Below, in pieces: positions 1 through 8,104 of a stretch of DNA of 16,397 nucleotides. The notes beneath the pieces are model-generated. The model did not search any database. It worked only from the letters and a program-made list of their open reading frames with translations, and was not told where the DNA came from. Source of the stretch: Cyclostephanos tholiformis (lineage: Eukaryota; Bacillariophyta; Thalassiosirophyceae; Thalassiosirales; Thalassiosiraceae). Location: the NCBI GenBank assembly GCA_036939975.1, contig JALLPB010001358.1, positions 1 to 16,397 on the forward strand, written 5' to 3'. The position numbers and the translations under genes were made by a program. How positions within the stretch are numbered: position 1 is the stretch's first letter; the number at the start of each line of letters is the position of its first letter.

Positions 1-292
1 AAACAACAATGACATTGATATCACCCAGGCACAGGCCAGTCTAGTTTTGCTATTTCACTCACAGAATGAAGCACGAGGATGATTGATGAACGTGAGGACA
101 AGAACGCCCCAGACGAGCAGGCAGATTGGTGCATCCCTTGTTGGCATCGGACGGGGCATCACCGCCAGAGGAGGACATTATATTTCTGTGTCCTTTGTAT
201 CTACACAATTGACCATGTTGGAATACAGGTGCGTGACATATAAAAATTATCTACACACACAAACTCTGAACAAAGACTCTAACACGAACAAG
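1..292. other. Left edge, no gene recognised
   Basis: No convincing coding sequence is visible. The plus-strand open frame at 83-421 runs into the antisense of the transposase remnant and its protein resembles nothing I know. This stretch would be the 3' flank of the transposase pseudogene. I searched by eye for terminal inverted repeats matching the 1361-1460 side and found none. Confidence 0.4.
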
Positions 293-1354
293 TTACACCT
301 CAAAAAGACTTGCTCCATTCTCAAAATCGTACTGAATCAGCACAGCAGCCACCTCAAAAGACCTCTTCATTTTCTTCATTTTGTCAGCAGTGACTGTACC
401 ATGGCGAAAGGACTCACGTAGGACTTTGAAGTTTTTCAGCCTGCCAAAGCAAGTCTCCATCATTGACTTCATTCTTGCAAACAAAATTTTGGTTGCGGCA
501 TGGTGAGCGTCCATTGTGGCTGTAACTTTATCCGGCTGACCTAAGTATGCTGAATCGCCAACCAATTTCACATTTTTTGGTAAATGAAAGTACAGGGAAG
601 ACTTTTTCCAATTTTTCTCATCCCCTTTCTTACCACCACGGAGAAAAGTAATATCGTGTATGCTTGCAGGTTCTGGTCCGTTGATCCATCATATTTTGCC
701 CAGTTTAGGATCAACCACAACCTCAAAGGACACGCCTGGGCCATTGAATTTAGGAGACCACCACTTGCTGTTTGGATCGCTTCTGAGCTCTTGAATCCGG
801 ATGTGCACTGTGTCAATAGGAAGAAGGTTGCAGGTGGGATCTAAGTTATTGAAGTTTATTTTCATTGGACGTAAACTCTGGATCCTTGAAAAATAATCGT
901 TGATGGTCTCCCTGCAGTATTTCTCTCCAAATCCCCACCGCCCTGCCATAACCTCTTCTGTATCATATAGATTAATCCAGCATATAGTCATAAGCAATGA
1001 TTTGGGATCAACAGATTTGCCCGGTTGCTAATGCTTAAGATCTGAAATAAGAGCCTCAACGGCTCTGGGGCCAATACCATAATGTGCTCTGAATCTCCGC
1101 AAGCATAGGGCATCAGAGCATTTCTGCCTCTCGTATCCGAATCCTACAAGAGACAACCCAAAAGCAAGAACATGGGACAAGGCAGCTGGGAGATTGTAAC
1201 AGCAATTTTCCTTGTCGCCCACCTCTGCTGTGTCCTCTCCCATTGACATCAGCAGACCCGCTAATTTTGCCATGTCCTCTGGCTCTTGTCGGATCCATCT
1301 TGGGCATTGTAGTTGTTGTCGAGGGTGGTGGTGGATGATGCCACGAGGAGACAA
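293..1354 (-). pseudogene. DDE transposase pseudogene (DDE_Tnp_4 / PIF-Harbinger-like), two in-frame stops
   Basis: One minus-strand frame runs from about 1354 (first in-frame ATG at 1271-1273) to a TAA at 293-295 and reads as a cut-and-paste DNA transposase. The N-terminal part has a CLRRFRAHYGIGP segment like the small helical domain that precedes the catalytic core in this family. The core has all three acidic residues in typical settings: Asp in LLPIDTVH (codon 812-814), Asp in LVGDSAYLG (554-556) and Glu in MMETCFGRLKNFKVL (455-457). KFNGPGVSFEV and NGPEPASIHDI are also typical of the DDE_Tnp_4 / plant-transposase fold. The frame is broken by TAG at 1028-1030 and TGA at 689-691, with homology continuing unchanged on both sides, so these look like point nonsense changes, not introns or frameshifts. 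From the ATG the conceptual length is about 327 codons, near the low end for this family. The family call is firm at superfamily level; the exact subfamily is less sure. Confidence 0.8.
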
Positions 1355-1623
1355 TGATCAAGGGAGAATGCAGGAATAGTATGCCAGCGGGAGGACAATG
1401 AACTGGGTCCTGACCTTGTTGTCATTAGTTGTTGTTAACTATCATGTCATGCAAGAGTCTTTTGAAACCAAATCATGTGAAATGCTATGCTTTGAATGAG
1501 TTTATATTTGAAGCCCTGCAACTGCCCGTTCAACATTGACTTTGAATGCCATAATCCTGAATATTTCACGGGTCCAACCTACTCGGCAAAATCCTCAATG
1601 CTATGCTTTCAATCAACCGATCA
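1355..1623. other. Spacer with host repeat copies, left flank of the retrotransposon
   Basis: No gene is seen. The word aatgctatgcttt occurs at 1481-1493 and again at 1597-1609. The first copy is preceded by an atcatgtg word (1472-1479) that also appears in the 60-bp repeats at 11842-12026 on the other side of the retrotransposon. The stretch ends in the left copy of the 17-bp target-site duplication. It is probably the left half of a repeat-rich host spacer that the retrotransposon split. Confidence 0.5.
1607..1623. repeat. Target-site duplication, left copy (17 bp)
   Basis: TTTCAATCAACCGATCA is identical to 11839-11855, and the neighbouring bases differ at both ends (c versus g before, a versus t after). 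By rough count, a chance exact 17-mer repeat anywhere in a window this size is expected well below once. The length fits target-primed reverse transcription. Confidence 0.85.
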
Positions 1624-1834
1624 AATAAATAAACTACTTAATAATTTTTGATTGCCGTGTCTTACCACAGCAAGGTCGCGACGGGGCGGCTGGGTCGTGC
1701 CCCGCTGGCGCCAGATGGCACCAACTGGGCACTACCCCTTTGGTATCAATGCGAAATGACTGTTGTCCTTCCGAAGAGCCAGTAACAAGCTAATAATGTA
1801 GCCTCGGACATATGAGTGTCGACAGGGTAAGTTG
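1624..1834 (-). other. 3' UTR of the retrotransposon
   Basis: About 211 bp lie between the ORF2 stop and the left target-site duplication. The segment contains a long imperfect hairpin (1697-1732) and ends in an A/T-rich tract. No AATAAA is seen in the element sense and there is no poly(A) run at the 3' junction, so the tail is of the short, simple-repeat kind used by several LINE clades. Confidence 0.7.
1697..1732 (-). promoter_or_regulatory. 3' UTR stem-loop, candidate reverse-transcriptase recognition hairpin
   Basis: In element RNA sense an outer GUGCCC pairs with GGGCAC and an inner GGUGCC pairs with GGCGCC around an AUCU loop. The connecting AGUU and AGCG pair in three of four positions, giving about 15 pairs with one mismatch. 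Two of the pairs are G·U and would be A·C mismatches in the opposite strand, so the structure suits the minus-strand transcript. It lies about 73 nt from the 3' end, where some LINEs (for example eel UnaL2) carry an RT-binding stem-loop. The role is inferred. Confidence 0.6.
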
Positions 1835-4800
1835 TCAGTCTGGTTTTCGTAGGCGTTTATTAGACTTCAAGCTGTCCATGATGGAAGCTGGGTGGGGTCG
1901 TTTGTGAACAAACCTGTCGAGTGTTGTCAGGTAACTGCCATTGGCCTGTGCCACGTCGGGTTGGCATGAGGTCCTATGCATACCATCTTTGCGTATCTGC
2001 TGCTCAACTGCTGTGATTCCGAGCTTCGCTCTACTGGCAATCTTAGTGTTCAGGCGACGACGCATCCGCTTGGCCCGTGCACCGCGAGCCGACTCCAAGG
2101 CTGTGGCCTTCATGGCCACGTCCATTGCCAGTGTCCAGTAAGTTTGAGTTTCGATGTGGGAGTGTGCCAATTCGGAGAAATTGATTTCAAGAAGGAATCT
2201 ACTCTCGTCCGGGACGTCCTCCGGAGCTACTTCCGAAAGGTCATGGATTAAACGAAGCACTTTGTCGGCTTTTTTATGTTGCAGATAGCCATTGGACTTG
2301 TCGTGTAAGGAAAAGTTTCGGAAGATCCACTGGGAGTGTGTTATTTGTAGCAGTTTGGATATGAACTGTGAGGTCCACGATTCTCCGTTGAGATAGCTAC
2401 TTGACATGGTGAGATGGAAGGACTGGATAACGTGAAAATGAGTTGAGATATGGCCCTCCGTAAATTCTCTCCAACCAATGAGGTCTTGGCTGGCTGCCAA
2501 GGCTTTAAACTGCGGAGACATAGATCCCATCTCTGATAGTGGTTTATCATCCCTCATAAGGATATACTTCGGAATCCAATAGAGAATCTCCGGATCGGTT
2601 TGGTCGTTCCGGGACATCCATGAAATCAGGTCACCGATGGTGTCATTCAACAGTTTTGTTCGGCTATCGTCTGGACAGAGCATTAGATGGGCGGCCGTTT
2701 CTCGTCGCCCGCAGTTTGGACACCTCTCGTCTGGAAATTGGTCCCCCGAGTACCGCCCAACCTTGACCCTGGTTCCGCAGAACCCGGAGTGCTGCTTTGA
2801 CCGCCAGATTCTGAACATATCGGCTTTGTTCTTAAGAGCTAGATCCAGGTGATCCCAATCCACTGAATGGAAACGTTCGTTTGACCACTTATGTTTTGGT
2901 CGGCTGGCGAGATATTTCCGTGCCACCTCCCTATTTGCGTGAAACCGTAGGTGGGGAGATATGTCTCCCGTAATTTTGTTACCCCAAATGAGTAGGGCGA
3001 CATCTTCTTTCGGGAGCATCTGGGTGGGTCGGTCATAGTATCCATGGCTTATTGCGCTGGTCACCGAGCGCTTCGCCAGAGTGTCGCATACGCAGTTGAT
3101 TTGCTGGGTTAACGTTAGTTGCTCCCATTTTAGCATACGGTCCATATGTCCGTAGACGTGAACGTAACAAAATGTACCGTTGAGCAGCGGTCGGATCGCT
3201 TTGAGACTGCGTCGTATGTCGGCACACTTTGCACTGGGTCGGATGCGTCGTGTGGGATGAGCGGATACCTCCAGTGCACGTTTATTATCGCAACATAGCA
3301 GGGCAGACCACCCGGAGATGTTGTGGAATTCCGCCAAGGCCTGTGAAAGAAGGTGCAGAGTGCAGAGGCCCAATAGCTCGGCCCTGTACGAACTCGCCGA
3401 GGTGGAACGTTCCCAAAAGGTTCCCGTCAGTCGAAAACCCGTGTTAGTACAATAGACCATCCACCCCACTCCACATAGATCAGAGGCCCGTTTCCGATCG
3501 TATGACCCGTCTGTTGCCCAAACTGATGTACCATTGCGGAGGCTATCAACAAGCCATTGGAGATCCACCGGTGTATCCTTACCATACTCCACTACTTCCC
3601 ACATCCATATTCCCCCCCAACTGTGTAGAAAATCCCAGAACCCCCTATGTGCGTCTGCCGCCATAGCGAGTGCCGGACCTGTGGATAGCTTCACTACCTG
3701 TCGTATATCGAGGCCCGTGACCGAGATTGGTAACCCGTGGTCCATGGTCGAAAGAAGGGGTTCCTTGTGTGACATGTGATAAGTCTGCGTCGAACGAGTG
3801 AATCGGAGGCCAGCTGCTAACTTATAGTGGAAAACGGTGTTGCATTTTACCCGCTGGAGATCGTCAGAGAACTCATTGTAGTACCATTCCCATATACTAT
3901 GTGTGGGGTGAATCCAATTTCCAAGGGGGACCTTGAGCTTGTCTCCGGTCGTTGTGAAGTCGTGCCAGAAGTTGAACCACTCATCCCAGTCCTCTCTCGT
4001 AGGTATTTCACGAGGAAACTTGAATGACGACGACCTGTTTCTGCCGCCGGGATTGAATACGAAGTACTCAAGGTATCGACCATCCGCGGTAGTCAAGTCA
4101 GAGAGGAAGATAGATTCCAGTGAAACTCTGCATCTGTTGAGGCCTCGCATAGTCTTCCAACTTAGGCTCTGAGAGTGGAAAATCTCCATCAGCACTTGGT
4201 CCCGTTCCCTGGGAAGCGCTAAACTTGGGTAGGCAATATGGAGGTGTATATCATAGTGGTGAAGAGTCCGCCATAACATCTTTACCCACGACAGCGGGAC
4301 TAGATGGCCCCACACTGAATAGTCCAACAGGAACGGGTTATTTGGTGTACCTAACTGAAGCTGTAAATAACCGAGAGAAGCATCGAGTTTCCTACTCAAA
4401 TTAGTGGACGTGTGGTAATGCTGCATTAGCATGTTCACTCTCCCTATCAATTGCTCCACCGGAAGACTGAATAATCCAAACCCCCCGAAAGTTGTATGCA
4501 GTCGCCGCAATTCCTTTGTCACACTACGGACCACACTGAGTACATTGAGTATTCTATAGTCCTCCCTGTGAAGTAGATTGTCAGCGACCTCGAGATCGTT
4601 GGTCATAGTCCCCAGTCCATACCTGACTCCCGGCCAAAGTTGATGTTTATATGCGACCCATGCCATGTGACTGGGGAGATGTCCATTTAACGTTCGATTT
4701 ACCCACACCCCCACCTTCTCCTTGATGTAAGCCAAATGTGCGGAATTCCCCCCTGATGGGGAATCATGGATACCAAGGGTCTTCTTAGAAGTTGTGACGT

Positions 4801-7800
4801 GCTCCTGTGAAATCGGGCTTTTCGATCCATCTGGATTGGTGACCACCATCTCACGGGGTACACTGTCTGCGTACCTCCATTCGCCGTCCACACATTCGTA
4901 GTCTAGGAGGTACCAGAAGCATTTTTCTGGCTTAAGCGCCCCCCCCGTTGCATTGAGTAAACAACTCCAGTGCTCAAGTTCTACCTGCGCCTGGTTCCAC
5001 ACTCCCCCTGGATCGACGATGTCTTCCCTCCACGTATAAAGGTCAATATCATCGACGAAGCATGCTCCCATTGTATGTATCGTCTTCGCCATAATGGGGT
5101 CCGTTATCATGGATCCGAGGTTTAGTTTCTTGAAGACGTTGACGAGTACTGTGCTGAGTTGAATCCATGATGGCGGTGCTGCTCTGCTTCCTTGTTCTAG
5201 GCCCATCATATATTTAAAATGCAACGGGCCACCGAAAAATGTCTTGGATTCTCCAAATCCTGTTCGTTGGAAGAATTTCATCGTCTGAAGGCATAACAAT
5301 GCCGCTACAACTGCTGGAATATTACCGTTTGTAAGAACTAGCCAGACTAGGGACATTATCATGTGATTCACCCGGTCGTAACAAATAGCAGCGTCTGCCA
5401 AGGTGACTATCATCGGATGTCGCACTTGTCTGGAGAGATCGGCCATCAATGTCTTGTCGAATTTGGCATCTTCCACAGTACTGCCCTTTTGGCTGAACAA
5501 CTCCTCTGGTATTTGACCACTCTCCGTGAGTGTTTTCATGGCGTGTCTGCCGAAGATGAACTGGTTATAACAATTGAAATCCGCCTCATACAATTGGATG
5601 GCTCTGAGTTTTTCAACCAGGCATACTCCCGCGATCTTTTCCAGCATCACCTGAAGTCCTACGCTCCAACTCTCAGGTGGTATACCGCTCCTTGCAACCA
5701 CCGTTAGTTGGAGTGCCAGCACTGCAGAGATGGTGTCGTCCTGTATTGCCGCTTTATAATGGCCATAGTGAATGCCGGACATGGACGAGGAGGTGAACTC
5801 GTTAACTTTCCGCCAGAAACGTTTAAAATCTTCTGGCGTGATCACAATCTCGTTCTCTTCTCCATTCACTATCTTCATACCAAGGCGGCCGATTTCTTCC
5901 AGAATCAGCCTGGTGGCCGGGTCCAGGTCCGTGGGGATCTCATATGTTCCCGTAATAATCGATTTCGCCAAGGACTCATCCGACAGATACCTTAATCGCT
6001 CTCCCAGGAGAGATCCCATAATAGGAGCGCTATGAGCTAGGGTGAACCGTATCTCGCACTCGCGTTGAATTGCCTGCTCAACATCCTCTTGTACCGTATA
6101 TTCTTTAACCTCACCGTCAACTACCCGTTGCACCTTAAGTACGCTTGGGCTTGCTGGATCTTTAACCGTCCGCTTGATGAGATACCACATCCGTTTACTC
6201 TCCTCCCGGTTGCACTTTTGTTTGATCGCCGCGACACGTTTGTGCTGCTGTTTAGTCTGGGCATCAATTAGGCAGTCGTGCAGGTGAACTTTCCTGAGGC
6301 CCTTTGCTTGTTTGCATAAGTCGGCCTTGCGGATGCGCGCGAGTTGTAGTCCGTCCTTGAGCTCGTCCATGGTTAGCTGCTCGGGTGACGAGATGTTTTG
6401 TCTGCACGCAAAATGGAGGATATTGCCTGCATTCTTGGCTTTGCCCTCCTGCAGTCGGATAAGCTGAAGGTATGCGTGGATGCGATCATACCACATTTGA
6501 ATGGTCGGGCTGTAATCGGATTCAGGTCTCAGAATCTTCCGGCAGTTCTTCTCGGCGTTCACCCTTATCTCCGTCATCTGTTTGTACAGCTTAATGATCA
6601 TCACACGCAGCCAGCCCGGCGAGGGGTACCCGCAGTAGAGTGTCATCCTGTCCACCGCGTCCAATCTTTCCAGAATTCGGTGAATTTCGAATTGCTTAAG
6701 AACTATCTGGTTGTATCTAGTGACAGAGGACTGCTGTGAGGTGACTAGACGGCGGCTGACAGGACGGCATATTTTGAATCGGAATTCACCGAGAAGAGAT
6801 CGGGTAGATATGTCAAAGCACAAACTGCGGTGGTCCCCTGGACTCTCCGCGAATGTCAGCATGCAGAGGTTAACAATTTCCACTTCCGGGGACTTGTACG
6901 CTCCATCGATGGGAGATCTGCCTGCATGGTGCGTGTAAGGAGCCACTGGGCCCCAGCACTTGTGAGAGAACTCTTCCATCTCGGTGCCGCTCTCCTGAAG
7001 TTGACGATATAAGTTGTTATACAGGGGGTGACCGTTCACGTCGATCACCAGAACAATCCTTTCACCTGCCTCTCGCCACTCTTTAATTTGTTTTGAAAGA
7101 TCGGTATCGAAAAGTGTTGCTGGATCTGTTGCCAGACCACGTGATTGGATATATCGCAGGTGCTGCTGATACACCATCTTTAGGCCTTTCGACTTTCGGT
7201 TGCATGGTCTATAGGCCACCACTATTCTGGTAACATGTGTCGGATTGCAGTAAAACGGCCACGAGCACCATCGGCCCAATCTTCTGGGGTCAACGGTTGG
7301 TTTCCTCGCGTACTGGATGAATTCGTGTCGGCATATCATTCCAGTGCCACCTGGTTGATGTTTGCCAAATGCTTCGTCAGATTCTGTTGTATTGTGGGAG
7401 GTTACTGAGCGCAACTCTCGTTCCTCGTCCTTGAGCCATGATGCAAGATTCGCGGACGAGTTCACTTTAGACCAGTTGTAATTTAGTTCCATAAAGGCAC
7501 ATAGGTTCACGTCCAGCATCCTAATCAGCTTCTCGGTTGCTGCCATTTTTATCTCCCTGGTCTCCACCGAGGCGCATCCCCCCAATTGACTGACTAACAC
7601 CCTCATGGTGCCGTCTTCCCGTTCAGGTGGTATCTCCCCCAGTCGCTCCACGTTGTACCTTTGTAGCTTCTTTGCCATTGCCTTTAATTCCTTATTGACC
7701 GTTGCTTGGTCTAGTTCCGCCTCCGTCCTTCTGTCATGCCATTCTTTTACCAAAGATTTGATTTCCCCGTCTGTTAAAGTGCCTTTCTTCCTTAAAGCCT

Positions 7801-8104
7801 GTTGTCTATCTAACATATTCTTAATATCCATATAGTTCATTGTGGCGAGATATCCCCCTTGCCTACCTATAGTTTGCCCTAGTGGCTGCCCCTGAGAGCG
7901 GAACGACCGCAGTAAGGATTTGTCATTCCTGTGGTTGGTCGCTCGTCTCGCAGCTCCCCGTCTTCTGGGGGCGCTGGTGGTACTGTTTGCCGCAGTCGAT
8001 GATGTTCCCCCTCCGTTGCCTGCAGCAGCAATGGAAGGTCGTCTGTCGCTATTCATTTCCCGCCATGCTCCTGGACTGCACCCCCTCCTCGTCCCCTCCT
8101 GCAT
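1835..8104 (-). CDS. ORF2: endonuclease / reverse transcriptase / RNase H polyprotein of a non-LTR retrotransposon
   Basis: This 2089-aa protein would nick target DNA and copy the element RNA into it. Residues about 90-160 are charged and helical. An APE-type endonuclease spans about 170-435, with E206 (FMELNYNW), Y298 (VAYRPC), D355/N357 (VIDVNG), D400 (SPIDGA) and D424/H425 (PGDHRSL). The reverse transcriptase spans about 755-1150: TSSSMSGIHYGHYKA (771-785), motif A D904 in LADAAICYDRV, motif B GLEQGSRAAPP (968-978), motif C FVDD (1016-1019), then LKPEKC (1057-1062). A type I RNase H lies at about 1525-1680 with D1532, E1576, D1606, H1653 and D1674. A CPNCGRRETAAHLMLC zinc finger (1795-1810) follows, then a C-terminal region (about 1865-1995, with QWIFRN) and basic ends. 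It is much longer than the 1000-1300 aa usual for LINE ORF2. Translation may start at ATG 8104 or at Met17 (8056), which overlaps the ORF1 stop. The domain calls are firm; clade membership is not. Confidence 0.93.
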   Translation of the reverse strand: MQEGTRRGCSPGAWREMNSDRRPSIAAAGNGGGTSSTAANSTTSAPRRRGAARRATNHRNDKSLLRSFRSQGQPLGQTIGRQGGYLATMNYMDIKNMLDRQQALRKKGTLTDGEIKSLVKEWHDRRTEAELDQATVNKELKAMAKKLQRYNVERLGEIPPEREDGTMRVLVSQLGGCASVETREIKMAATEKLIRMLDVNLCAFMELNYNWSKVNSSANLASWLKDEERELRSVTSHNTTESDEAFGKHQPGGTGMICRHEFIQYARKPTVDPRRLGRWCSWPFYCNPTHVTRIVVAYRPCNRKSKGLKMVYQQHLRYIQSRGLATDPATLFDTDLSKQIKEWREAGERIVLVIDVNGHPLYNNLYRQLQESGTEMEEFSHKCWGPVAPYTHHAGRSPIDGAYKSPEVEIVNLCMLTFAESPGDHRSLCFDISTRSLLGEFRFKICRPVSRRLVTSQQSSVTRYNQIVLKQFEIHRILERLDAVDRMTLYCGYPSPGWLRVMIIKLYKQMTEIRVNAEKNCRKILRPESDYSPTIQMWYDRIHAYLQLIRLQEGKAKNAGNILHFACRQNISSPEQLTMDELKDGLQLARIRKADLCKQAKGLRKVHLHDCLIDAQTKQQHKRVAAIKQKCNREESKRMWYLIKRTVKDPASPSVLKVQRVVDGEVKEYTVQEDVEQAIQRECEIRFTLAHSAPIMGSLLGERLRYLSDESLAKSIITGTYEIPTDLDPATRLILEEIGRLGMKIVNGEENEIVITPEDFKRFWRKVNEFTSSSMSGIHYGHYKAAIQDDTISAVLALQLTVVARSGIPPESWSVGLQVMLEKIAGVCLVEKLRAIQLYEADFNCYNQFIFGRHAMKTLTESGQIPEELFSQKGSTVEDAKFDKTLMADLSRQVRHPMIVTLADAAICYDRVNHMIMSLVWLVLTNGNIPAVVAALLCLQTMKFFQRTGFGESKTFFGGPLHFKYMMGLEQGSRAAPPSWIQLSTVLVNVFKKLNLGSMITDPIMAKTIHTMGACFVDDIDLYTWREDIVDPGGVWNQAQVELEHWSCLLNATGGALKPEKCFWYLLDYECVDGEWRYADSVPREMVVTNPDGSKSPISQEHVTTSKKTLGIHDSPSGGNSAHLAYIKEKVGVWVNRTLNGHLPSHMAWVAYKHQLWPGVRYGLGTMTNDLEVADNLLHREDYRILNVLSVVRSVTKELRRLHTTFGGFGLFSLPVEQLIGRVNMLMQHYHTSTNLSRKLDASLGYLQLQLGTPNNPFLLDYSVWGHLVPLSWVKMLWRTLHHYDIHLHIAYPSLALPRERDQVLMEIFHSQSLSWKTMRGLNRCRVSLESIFLSDLTTADGRYLEYFVFNPGGRNRSSSFKFPREIPTREDWDEWFNFWHDFTTTGDKLKVPLGNWIHPTHSIWEWYYNEFSDDLQRVKCNTVFHYKLAAGLRFTRSTQTYHMSHKEPLLSTMDHGLPISVTGLDIRQVVKLSTGPALAMAADAHRGFWDFLHSWGGIWMWEVVEYGKDTPVDLQWLVDSLRNGTSVWATDGSYDRKRASDLCGVGWMVYCTNTGFRLTGTFWERSTSASSYRAELLGLCTLHLLSQALAEFHNISGWSALLCCDNKRALEVSAHPTRRIRPSAKCADIRRSLKAIRPLLNGTFCYVHVYGHMDRMLKWEQLTLTQQINCVCDTLAKRSVTSAISHGYYDRPTQMLPKEDVALLIWGNKITGDISPHLRFHANREVARKYLASRPKHKWSNERFHSVDWDHLDLALKNKADMFRIWRSKQHSGFCGTRVKVGRYSGDQFPDERCPNCGRRETAAHLMLCPDDSRTKLLNDTIGDLISWMSRNDQTDPEILYWIPKYILMRDDKPLSEMGSMSPQFKALAASQDLIGWREFTEGHISTHFHVIQSFHLTMSSSYLNGESWTSQFISKLLQITHSQWIFRNFSLHDKSNGYLQHKKADKVLRLIHDLSEVAPEDVPDESRFLLEINFSELAHSHIETQTYWTLAMDVAMKATALESARGARAKRMRRRLNTKIASRAKLGITAVEQQIRKDGMHRTSCQPDVAQANGSYLTTLDRFVHKRPHPASIMDSLKSNKRLRKPD
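8049..8056 (-). promoter_or_regulatory. ORF1 stop / ORF2 start overlap (ATGAATAG)
   Basis: The ORF1 stop TAG (8049-8051) sits within an 8-nt overlap with an in-frame ATG of ORF2 (8054-8056, Met17 of the longest reading). Similar stop-start overlaps in LINEs such as SART1 support termination-reinitiation. An upstream ATG at 8104 also opens ORF2, so which start is used is not decided by sequence. Confidence 0.55.

Noticed and set aside
83..421. Plus-strand 112-aa open frame
   Set aside because: Its second half is the antisense of the transposase remnant and the first half has no recognisable features.
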